Shown piece after piece: positions 25,871 to 36,144 of a DNA stretch of 64,000 nucleotides. Position 1 is the stretch's first letter. Each line of letters begins with the position of its first letter. The translations under genes were made by a program, and so were the position numbers. Source of the stretch: Diphasiastrum complanatum (taxonomy: Eukaryota; Streptophyta; Lycopodiopsida; Lycopodiales; Lycopodiaceae); the NCBI GenBank assembly GCA_029204225.1, contig CM055097.1, positions 9,907,184 to 9,971,183 of the forward strand. Reading direction: 5' to 3'. A model generated the notes under the pieces. That model saw only the letters and a list, made by a program, of their open reading frames with translations, made no database searches and was not told the DNA's origin.

Positions 25871-26320
25871 AGTTATGAACGTAGCCACGGCTGATCTAGA
25901 TTTAGTCTATGAAAGCATCACATAAGCAAGACTTAACCCTAGAAAGCAGGAGAGAGAAAGCTTAAAGAGACTAAAGAAGGAGATCATATCATAAGCAAGT
26001 AACAAATGACACAGAATCCCTACTTATAGCCAAGAGGAAGCCCTAAAAGGAAGCTTCCAGTGGCTAGGGCCAAACTGAGAGGGAAAATAGTGCGCCCTCC
26101 AAGAAGGCCCCCACTCTCAGTAATATGACCAAATGACCAATATAGTGAATCATAGGGCCCAAGGCCAATAATATGGTCTAAATGTCAATAATAGGGCCCA
26201 AGGCCAACCATATAGTCTAAATGTCAAATAATGAATAAAAAAGGGCCCAAAGCCTGCTTATGCATAAAGTAAAGTAAATGTAAATGGACATGGCGAATGT
26301 AATGAGCCGAGTCCATAACT
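25871..26320 (-). repeat. Chromovirus 5' LTR
   Basis: 450 bp, near-identical to 19896-20345. It is followed on plus by the target duplication GTTTC (26321-26325). Confidence 0.9.
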
Positions 26321-26325
26321 GTTTC

Positions 26326-27461
26326 CTAACCTCTTTGGATGTTCAAACCTACAAGTGTAGATCAAGAAAGGAAAGAAGAGGAGTGGATCCAAGCAATGGA
26401 TCTTGAGTATCAAGCTCTTATGAAGAATGGAACATCTTTTGGTGGATCTTCTTGTGTACATGGAGCTATGCAAGTGGATGGTTGTTATCTTGCTGTAAAG
26501 TCAAGTAATGGATCTAGAAAACAAAGTTTGTTCAATGACTTTGATGGTCAAGTTGAAGATCAAGAGGTTGATCTCAAAGGGCTTCAACTAGTCAAAGGGA
26601 AGTTGGCAATGTGGAGCTAGTCAAGAGCATCAAAGGAGAGGTAATAGGCAAAGATGTTATGGATCTATTTTTGCAGCATATTAAAGACTCAAGTAAGGTC
26701 AAAGGAGCAGCAAGGAAGTGTTGTTAAAGTTTACTTTACTTGTTCTATCTCATGTTTGAGCATTTTCCTGTGGATGTGTGCAAATTGTCAAGATATGGTA
26801 AAACTAGCTACATTGGTGAGCAATATTTTGATGTTGAATTTGTACTAGCATTCTTGGATGGTTTTGTTGATGGAAATGAACTATTGGAGGTTCATTAGGT
26901 CATTCATTCATGGTCAAGTCATCAAGGCTTGATGGCATCATATGGCAAGATGGAGATGGAGGCTCATTCATGGAGTATCATGGTGGATACATGGCAACAA
27001 AGGACAAAGAAGAAGGAAACATGCAAGCAAAAGTTGATCAATCACATTTATTGTTTGTTTTCTATATTTTCTTAGAAAGTTCAGAGTTGGAAGCATGGTG
27101 GAATCATTTCATTTATATTCTATTTGATTCTTCATGTACTGGTTATTTCTTGACATGTAAAATTGATGTAAGAAATAGTGAAGCATCCCTAGTGGACACT
27201 ATTCTCTATATCAATTATGGTTGTTTCTATTTTGAGCATTACATGATCATTGAAAGGAGATATATTCTTAGGAAGAAGATCATTCTTATGATGGATCAAA
27301 GTTCTATTGTCAAAAACTATGCTAGGAGCAAGCATATTGAGGTGGAATATCATTTTGTAAGGGAGCAAGTCATTGCAAAGGAGGTGGAGCTTCAACATGT
27401 GTCTTCAAGGGAATGTGTAGCTGATATCTTCACCAAGCATTGGGAAAGGACTTGTTCATGA
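26326..27461 (+). pseudogene. Copia 3' pol remnant (linker and RNase H tail; RT deleted)
   Basis: Just right of the chromovirus, EEWIQAMDLEYQALMKNGT matches the start of copia reverse transcriptase. The RT body, including the YVDD box, is then absent. About 700 bp of unclassified sequence follows, then the RNase H end ARSKHIEVEYHFVREQV...VSSRECVADIFTKH at 27.32-27.45 kb, which normally closes copia pol. The copia therefore lost RT independently of the chromovirus insertion. Confidence 0.75.
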
Positions 27462-27511
27462 AGCATAGGACATCACTTGGAGTGTTATCAAAGTCCATGC
27501 TAAAACTAGTT

Positions 27512-27521
27512 GAAGAGGGAG
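27512..27521 (+). other. Copia polypurine tract
   Basis: GAAGAGGGAG directly before the LTR start TGTGAAAG. Confidence 0.8.
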
Positions 27522-28568
27522 TGTGAAAGATTCAACTAGTTTGATCATATTTGCTATATTTTCATATTTGGCATATTGAGGCCAACTTTGTTTTTAGACT
27601 TAGAGATTGACTTTTCAAAGTTCATTAGGCTAAATGTCAACTCGTGGAGAGACATATCTTCACTCTTCTCTATCTCATTTCATGCTTATACATGGTTCTC
27701 TTGGGTTCTACTATCCATTGGTGCACTATACGTGTGATTGCATGCAATTCTATGTGTAGAATGATCTATATTTGCTATTTCCACACGTGTGAAATACAGT
27801 AGCTTGTTGGTTTTTTATGGACAACAACAATGCTTTATCATTTGATTCATGTTTGATCAAGTTCTATTAGAGTTTGCATCTCATTTTGTGTGTAGATGCT
27901 GATTTTTCTACATGGGTAAGATTGGTAGAGTAGCTTCTTTTGTAACCCAAGATCTTTTTGTGGATTGGATCATCATTGATATCCTTTATATATCCTTTAT
28001 ATAGAAATAATGAGACATGATCAATTCAGACTACCTTAATTAAAATAAATGCATTAAGCTAATTCCAACTGATTATGGTTGGCTGCCATTTTCATCAGCC
28101 GCCTTATATCTCTATGTCTAGGCTTCATCTTGCGAAGGAGCGTGAAGCATGGACTGTTGCATTTTCTAAAATGGCGAAACTGCCGAAGGTCAGTTGAAAG
28201 TGTGTTCTTAGTCACTTGGACTAAGTGTCACATTTTTTGGGGAAATGCGAAAATCTTGAAGGTAGGCTAAAACGTACTCTAACATTGGTGCACTATACTT
28301 GTGATTGCATGCAATTTTATGTGTAGAATGATCTATGTTTGCTATTTTTGGATCCACACATGTGAAATACAGTAGCTCGCTGGTTTTGTACGGACAACAA
28401 CAGTACTTTATCATATCATTCAAGTTTGATCAAGTTCTATTACTGTTTGCATCTCATTTTGTGTGTAGATGCTGATTTTTCTACATTGGTGAGATTGGTA
28501 GTGTATTTCGCTTTCTAACCAAAGATCTTTTAAGTTGATTGGATCTTAATGATCTGAAAACTTTCACA
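27522..28568 (+). repeat. Copia 3' LTR with internal duplication
   Basis: Starts TGTGAAAG and ends CTTTCACA. Bases about 27717-27990 and 28284-28568 are two copies of the same LTR segment (ATTGGTGCACTATA ... CAAGATCTTT), separated by about 290 bp of unrelated sequence. This gives a 1047-bp composite. CCACACGTGTGAAATAC (about 27781) and CCACACATGTGAAATAC (about 28345) carry a G-box-like palindrome. Confidence 0.75.
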
Positions 28569-28670
28569 ATACAATCACTAGATTATTAACTAGTAGCAAA
28601 GGCAAAACCAATACTACCCAAAATCTAGAATTAAAGCTTGAAGAATTCAAATCTAAAACTTTTGATTAGG

Positions 28671-28853
28671 CTCTAATCATGAAAAGTTTTAGCAGCAAAA
28701 TGAATTCCAATCAATGCTAAAAGTGATGGAGAATGCACATTTGATTGATGTAGATCCGAACTATGAACTAGAATCAAGACTAGTTGACAAAACTAATTTA
28801 CCTTGGCATTTAACTTGACAATTACCACATAGATTTGATCCAAAACATGATAT
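28671..28853. repeat. Inverted repeat, left arm
   Basis: Reverse complement of 32320-32466, sharing for example AATGAATTCCAATCAATGC and GAACTAGAATCAAGACTAG, with about 40 extra bases in this arm. The spacing is about 3.5 kb. Confidence 0.75.
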
Positions 28854-30565
28854 GATGCTACAACAAGATTGGCTGACTTGTAAACAAGTTTAATACTTTC
28901 CCATCAATGCAATAAATGCTTAAGATTACTCACAAAACAATGCTTGAACTCGCCATACTTGAAAGTGAAAGATCTCAATTTTCCATCAAATTCTATAGCA
29001 AAATCTCATAGATATATATATATATACATGTCCATCTCGGATTTAGGGTTTAAGGCTACCCTTCAACCATGCTTGACCTAACCCTAAAGTCAATACCTTA
29101 CCATCAACCCTAGCATTGACCTTGAGAACTTGAGATCCATCAACAATGTAAAACATACTAAAAATAGTCCTACATTCTCTCTACAAAGCTAATGTACATT
29201 TTGTCCTCACTTGTAAAGATGCTAGAAGACCTCGTGTGAGGGAATTACATGATTAGGCATAGGGCTAGGCATCTAGACATGTGGCATGTGCCACATCGTC
29301 ACTTACAAGTGGAATTATACATTGCTAGTATTGTGAAAATTCAATAGAGGGCTAGTGTAGAACATTTGTGAGTTGCACCGAGTTCTTATGATCACCATGT
29401 CGAGACACTACTAGCGTTACCAATCTAAGATTTTATATTGGTGATTACAAACATTCGATTGTGTATGTATCATAAGCGTGCTCGTACAAAATGCACTTTC
29501 TGTTTTTGTCTCTGGTAGATGCTTGAAGCAATCTTGCTGTTTATTTGAACTAAGCATCACAAAATGCACCTCACGAGTTTAGACCAAAATAGCCGACGAT
29601 TTTCAAGTCATCTCCCTCATGAGGAGGTTTACAAGATTCTTGATATTAGGAATAAAAGTTTTAGCTAAAACCTTCCAAGGTTTGTTATTCAGTTAGAGAT
29701 TAGTTAGTATAATAGTTGCCTTGTCAAAATTGCTTGATCTTTAAAAAAAATTGGTGTGGGATTTCATTTGCAATTTCCTCCCATTTATGATTTTGTTCCG
29801 CCTCTCTTTGCACTCTTAAGGGTGTCAAGTCAATTTGCTACAATCCCACTTATTGGCCTTTCCATTCTCAGACTTCAAAAGCTAGGTAGGCACATATAGA
29901 AGTACTTTGTTTCGCAATCTTATCTAAAAGCTTCTATTTCTTACCAAGTTTGAATCGTAATCTCTCATTTTCTCTGCGCCTCATTTTCTTGAGCACACGA
30001 TCACATATCAGAGTCTGCTAGAATTTCACAATCACATGTAATGTCAAAAACAATCCAATTATTGCACATGTGTTGTATTATGATGTGACAATGTGGCAAT
30101 TGTAACCATGAATTAATGATTCTTGAAGTATTTTGCTGAGCTACGTGGCATACAAAAATGTGGAGGTATCCTGATAATACTAGAGGCTTATTGAAGGATT
30201 GTGAAGGTTTGAAACTACTGTTATAGTAAGTTGAGATAGAGAGTTCTTAGTAAAGGAGGGGAAATTTGAACTCTAATCAACTTGTAGGGACAACTAGGGA
30301 GCTGCACCACTTCAACTTTCATGGGCCATTCTGGGTAAGTTATTATGCTTTATCTGTGGCTGTATACAAAAAAAAATGAAATTTTAAAATCAAAATAATT
30401 GATGTCAACATGAGGGAGAAAAAAAATCTAGAAATACACAAACAAGTGCATTCGGATAACTCTACAATAATCTTGCCCATGTTTTATCCTTGTTAAGGGT
30501 CACAGTTGACAAAGAGTACTCGATTTAGATGTTTCGCATGTAGTTGATGACATCAAAAACAAAAT

Positions 30566-30940
30566 CACATTTTGTGGTACCATATTTGTCATAGCACGTT
30601 TTAACAATGCTCATCCATTAGACAAGCATAAGTTTTTCAAATTGTGATCTACTATGAGAAGCTATCTACATGTTGACTATTTACAACGGATTACATTGAG
30701 AACAAGATCACATTTTGCACTACTATATTTTTCTAGGGAGCGTGAACAATGATAAGATTGGGTTGTGACCTACTATTAGGAGTTACGTACATGTTGACTA
30801 TTTACAATGGACTACATCGAGAACAAGATCACATTTTGTGCTACTATATCTTTCTAGGAAGCGTGAACAATGCTCATCCATTAGATGCGCTTGGGTTGCG
30901 ACCTACTATTAGGAGTTATGTACATCTTTGAATATTTGAC
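30566..30940. repeat. Tandem repeat, three diverged units of about 110-143 bp
   Basis: Units start at 30566, 30709 and 30830 with CACATTTTG and share GAACAATG, GACCTACTATTAGGAGTTA and TGTTGACTATTTACAA. They show no coding capacity. Confidence 0.75.
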
Positions 30941-32319
30941 AGGGGCAAGTTGCTGAAACTTTGTATTACTTCCCACAAGCTCTGTTCCCACGACTTGCCA
31001 AAGGTCAAACCTTCAAAAGTACCAGTGTGTGATGGGACCCCAGCCCCTGGATTGAGCAGAAGACCAGCAAAAATACTTGGTCTTGCCAAGGCCTGAGACG
31101 ATCCAAATCAGTAACAGGCATGGAATTGAAGAGTGACATTGCATTATCAAATGAAGGCCTAAATTCAAAAGGTACATATACACCTGAATTTTATCCTACA
31201 AAACAGAACTTCTATTCAATAAAATGTTCATCAATACTTTTCAAACTTTCATAATGCAAAAGAGGCTTGTAACCACAAATAGAACAAAGCACATATAATT
31301 TAGACAAAGTAGCTTGAGAGAAGAATTGTAGCATTGAAAAGGTATAAAGTTGGTTAGTTGAAGTGGTTGGTACTATTTAGATTCAAAGCCAATTTGGATG
31401 CTTACTACTTCTCAAAGTGGTGCATTCAATTTGTATACTACATGCCTTCTGATTAAAGGAGGTTTAAAGGAGGTAGCATGGAGCAATGCTTGCTGTATTA
31501 TATAAAGTAACAAGTCTAATGAGTTTAGCAAAGAGGATGGTGTGTGACGTTAATTTTTATTTAGCTAGTTCATGCTAGCATGTTTTGCTTACCTTGCTTA
31601 TTGTGAATTATATATGTTGGATCGATATGTGTCATTTTGATAGCTTCACCCTTCTTAATATTTTTTCTTGTTTTATGAATTATGATAGCTTGTAAAGTTG
31701 CAAAATGTCATAATGATTTTGTGGTCAAGGGATTTGTAGACTTTTGGGTTGGAGCATGTTTCCAAATATACTTTAAAAGCAAACTTGAATGCTTCCTAAA
31801 TATGTAGTATAATAGTGTGGACGTTGTACATATTGATGCTAGTGCAATGAAGAGCACGTAATTAGTCTTTGGCATCGAGTGTGGATCTACTTTTGATTAG
31901 TTGCATATGTTCTTGATGGTATTATTATTTTTTAAAGTTTTTGGAACTCATACTTGGCATCTAATAAAATGTGAGCTTCATGTTAATGCTTGGTTGTTTG
32001 GTTGTTTGTAGCTTGTATATCATAACAAATGTCATAAATAATGAAGATGAATGCTTTTGGAGCCGTACTTAATAGTCCACGATGAATTCTTCCAAAAGAT
32101 TTCTACAACCTCAATGGGAGAAAGCTTATTGCAACGAAGGCAGAAATGTTATGCATGAAGTGCGGCATTTAATATCGTGATTGATCTACAAGTGTCATTG
32201 CCCCTGCTCTTGATTCAGCAATAGAAAGAGTATATTCGTCGCATGTACTCTTTTGTAAGATGTGGAAAAAAGTGGGCCTTTGTTAGGCTAAATTTACTAT
32301 TACAGGTCAGCCAAGCTTC

Positions 32320-32466
32320 TTGTAGCATCAGATCATGTTTTAGATCAAACCTATGTGCTAGTTTTGTCAACTAGTCTTGATTCTAGTTCATAGTTTGGAT
32401 CATCAAATGTGCATTCTCCATCACTTTTAGCATTGATTGGAATTCATTTTTCTGCTAAAACTTTTC
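32320..32466. repeat. Inverted repeat, right arm
   Basis: Partner of 28671-28853. Confidence 0.75.
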
Positions 32467-33147
32467 ACCCTCAGCATGAAATTCTCTATATGATCCTAAG
32501 CCAACCATCCAAAAACCTTACAGTTCCCAACTTCCCATATGGTTTGACATGTTTTCCTGGGACATGCAAAACAGACCAGTTGCAATTTTTGTTAAAGAGC
32601 CTTAGCTTGTGATTGTAAACAAGTTAGAAGCCACAAAACTAACTGCACACAACAGATATGATTAGTCGCAAAAGAACCTCATCGTAACTTCAAAAGACAA
32701 CACCCAGAAACTGTGATTCTTTGTCTGAGTACTCATAGACGTGATCAAAACACACATTCTACAAACAGTCAAAGGCCTCCATGAACTGAGCTTACATTGA
32801 TAAAAAGTAACTCCTCTCACTGTGTTATAGTACATAGAAAATAATTATACCTAAGACCGCCATGTACAATTTCATATGAGAAACTACACATTACTATGGA
32901 CCCACCACTAGCAACATTCTTGAAACTATCTCAAAACCAGTCAAATCTCAGGATGATCACCAGACTATCACCACGTGGAGGAATGCCATCCATCTCTTTG
33001 CTCCAAAGAGACCAAATCATTCCTTTTCCGGGGAATGATGTGTTAGTCTTTAAGCTGGTCTGGCAAACAGTTGAAATGAGCTGAAATAACTCGGTTTATA
33101 GAGGTGAGCAACAAGATCCTTGCATCACCATATCATCCAGACAAGGC

Positions 33148-33171
33148 TTATCCCTTTCCCCCTTGCAGCGG
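33148..33171 (-). CDS. TOPP: PP1 exon 4 (tentative last exon)
   Basis: After GTCTCAG at 33172, the phase-0 frame gives PLQGGKG and TAA. Joining it to exon 3 yields a 329-residue protein. Without this splice, exon 3 would read on to a stop at 33604-33606, adding about 48 atypical residues and making 370, longer than usual PP1. Confidence 0.4.
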   Translation of the reverse strand, partial: PLQGGKG

Positions 33172-36103
33172 CTGAGACCCCATAAGGTTGAAGAGACCAA
33201 AATTTACATCAGTGTCAGAACAGACCATAGAAGAGCAAGTGCAGAATGTCACAGCATATGGTTTTAAAAAAGTTCAATGGCCACAAGTTCTTCAGAAAAT
33301 AGATAAACACAAAATAAAGGGGAAAACATGTTTTGATAAGCAGTAACAGAGTGAAGAACTGCACACACAGCCAGATGATTCCATGGAAAATCAAAGTTTT
33401 CAGTTGATGCTGGATCGTGCACTTTTTGTTTGGTCCCTATAATGCCCTGCCTAGCCAGCTTAGAATTCCAACTCTCATAGCCAATTCATACTCTTATATC
33501 TTCAAGACAAAATTTCTGTAAATAAGAAAACGTCAACTTACTTGACCCAAACACTTGCATACAAACTCGTTTTCCAAGTTGCAGAGAATATAACACGGTG
33601 TGATTACCAATGAAATATGGCAAGCACTTTTGAGTAAGAATTCACAAACTGCAATTCAAAATTAACAACAAAAAGGCAGCATAAAATTAAAGATGTACAC
33701 TGGCAATAACTTGCAATACTCAAACCCATCACAAATAAATTGACTTCTACCTTAGCCATACGAGGTGGTGTCCCTGATCTGGCAGTATTTGAATTGCCAA
33801 ATGTACCAGGTGTCTTGGGCTTTTTCTCTGCTGGCTTCAATATTTGAAAGGAGCACATGAGTGTATCATCAACACTCATCATGGCTCCAGCATTGTCAAA
33901 CTCTCCACAGTAATTTGGAGCAGAAAATACTGTCACAAGTTGCCTCCTGGCAAAAAATTCATATCCATCCTCCACCACCTGTGCAGACACAGTTCACCAC
34001 AATTGAACACCAGCTTGTGGACTTGGAATGATAATACTGGCGGAATACACATACCTGCAGAGTTTGCACCCTTCACATTACTAACTCCAATTGCATCACT
34101 TATTCAAGGTCTAAGGACTAAGCACAAGTGACAAAATGAACAATAAGGCGCGAAGGGCACCTGATGAGCACGGCATATTAGATCAAGGTCATGTTTTTGC
34201 AAAAATTCTGAGACAACATCAGCACCAAACGTATATGATACACCTCTATCATTGTCACCCCATCCTTGAACATCTTTATCCGGATCAGCCCAGAGAAGAT
34301 CACAGAGCAGCCCTGTGTCTGGCACATCAGTAGGACGAGCTATTTTTCGAATCTGGTCCAGGGTTTTCAATTCAGGAGAAAGACCTCCATGCATACAAAG
34401 TATTTTCTCATCAATAAGAGCAGCAATTGGCAGACAGTTAAAACATTCTGTAAAGGTCTTCCATAATCTCATATTGAATCGCCTCTTGCATTCATCATAG
34501 AAGCCATATATTCGATTAATGGATGCACACTCATGATTACCCCTCAGAAAGAAAAAATTCTCAGGGTACTTAATCTTATAAGCAAGAAGCAGACAAATAG
34601 TTTCAAGGCTTTGTTTCCCACGGTCAACATAGTCCCCTAGGAACAGGTAGTTTGCCTCCGGAGGGAAACCACCATATTCAAACAGCCTCAATAGATCTGA
34701 GTATTGCCCATGAATATCTCCTGATTGTTTGCATACAAAGTCAGATATGAGAATCCATAATTTTTTTCTCTCTTCCAAAAAGCAGAGACACAAGAAGGTC
34801 TAAGCATAAGCAGTGTGTCTCGTACTAGCATCTTGTTGGTTCAATATTGTGTATCACATTAGTTGCCTCGCACGAAGCTACTACTGTTACTGAAAATGTT
34901 ACCATGGTTCTGAGAAATACGAAGGTAGCTGCCAACCACTAAAAAGAGAATCAGATTTCATGTCTTAGAATGCTAAATATCAGCCAAAGAGGAGCGCCTT
35001 AGACAATCTGCAACAGACATACTAGAGAATCGAATCCTAAATGCAGGTTAAATTCGTCATTTTTAGACATGACTTCCCTTAATACTCACCAATTCTCAAA
35101 AAAAGTTTTCAGGCTTCCCACATTTTAACCCGAAACTGAGTGCATATTTATACACTTGAGTCTTTGTTATGATGAACTTTTTGTACATGACCATTTGATG
35201 AAAGCTTTGCCTATTATTTGAGATATTGTAGTAAAAACAAGTTCCATAAAATGGAAGATGTTCGGTGCTTGGTTTTTCTTGCAAATACTACATATCCTCA
35301 ACAGCAACGTGAATAAATACTGCAATCACTACGTACATCAATTGCATATAGATAAATATGACCAAATTTGATTGCAAATGAAAAGCTGAGTTAAAGTTTT
35401 GAGGAACGTTGCACCAAGTGTGCCAAGACAAATGCTAAAAGGCTCATTTGAAGTTACGAGATCGTAGAAGTCAAAAAGTTATGAGATTCCAGGTTATCTA
35501 AAAAATACTAAAATAAAAACAAAGGACATAACAAGAGTACTTGTAATTTTACCATCCCAAGAAAAGGAATGCATAAGAGAAGCATAACAAGAGGATCATT
35601 TGAGACATTATCATGAGAGAAGAAATAAGTAGCAGAAAAGGAAAAGTGGTGAAACAAAGATAAGCCAATCTATCAGAATGTAACAAGATGTGTGCGTTTA
35701 CACAACACCATCATATTTGCTTACATCTCGAAACATTGCTTCATCGAATGCAACATCTCTGTAGGACCTTAAAAGGCTTCCCAATAAAAAAGTTTTCAAA
35801 CCTCCATAATTACTGACCCATAACATGGCTAATATGTGGCACAATTCATTGAGCTATGCAAAATCCTTCATGGATATAATTCCATGCAGTCCTCAACTTA
35901 AATGACAACTTCCTTAAATAGCCATCAACAAACTAACATCTGACTTGACTTCTTGCGCATAGCAGTAATATCCTATAACTACATATAGACCGGGGAGGGG
36001 GGGATGTCTATATGCACTGAATGAGTTGAAGATTTTATTTTTTGGATTAGCTCAGAACCAGAGCCCGCGACCGAGTCAGTTTGAGGTGCACAAGACAAGA
36101 TGC

Positions 36104-36144
<41 letters not shown>

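Larger units (their letters stand above)
19896..26320 (-). mobile_element. Ty3/gypsy chromovirus, full-length structure, degenerate coding
   Basis: Two 450-bp LTRs (19896-20345 and 25871-26320) differ at roughly 8 to 10 positions. The perfect 5-bp target duplication GTTTC, a primer site, a polypurine tract, and gag-pol with a C-terminal chromodomain define a complete 6.4-kb insertion on the minus strand in the copia pol gene. The LTR ends are AGTTATG...CATAACT, not TG...CA, and both the target duplication and the abutting primer site support that boundary. The low LTR divergence indicates that it is younger than its copia host. Confidence 0.9.
17211..28568 (+). mobile_element. Ty1/copia retrotransposon, interrupted by a gypsy chromovirus
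   Basis: A primer site (17330-17341) follows the LTR end CTTTCACA (17322-17329). A polypurine tract GAAGAGGGAG (27512-27521) precedes the 3' LTR, which starts TGTGAAAG and ends CTTTCACA at 28568, so the LTR termini are perfect 8-bp inverted repeats. Only the last 119 bp of the 5' LTR remain recognisable. Integrase catalytic core and reverse transcriptase are missing. A complete gypsy element sits at 19896-26320 inside the pol region. Confidence 0.8.
28569..33147. other. Gene-poor intergenic region
   Basis: No coding region is supported; short frames are scattered and unlike known proteins. It contains a tandem repeat (30566-30940) and an inverted repeat pair (28671-28853 and 32320-32466). 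The last kilobase is the 3' flank of the PP1 gene. Confidence 0.6.

Noticed and set aside
30566-30940. CRISPR-like array
   Set aside because: Units of 110-143 bp are diverged end to end, with no constant repeat/variable spacer pattern, in a plant genome.
34136-34500. Plus-strand ORFs over PP1 exon 2
   Set aside because: Antisense shadows of a well-conserved exon.
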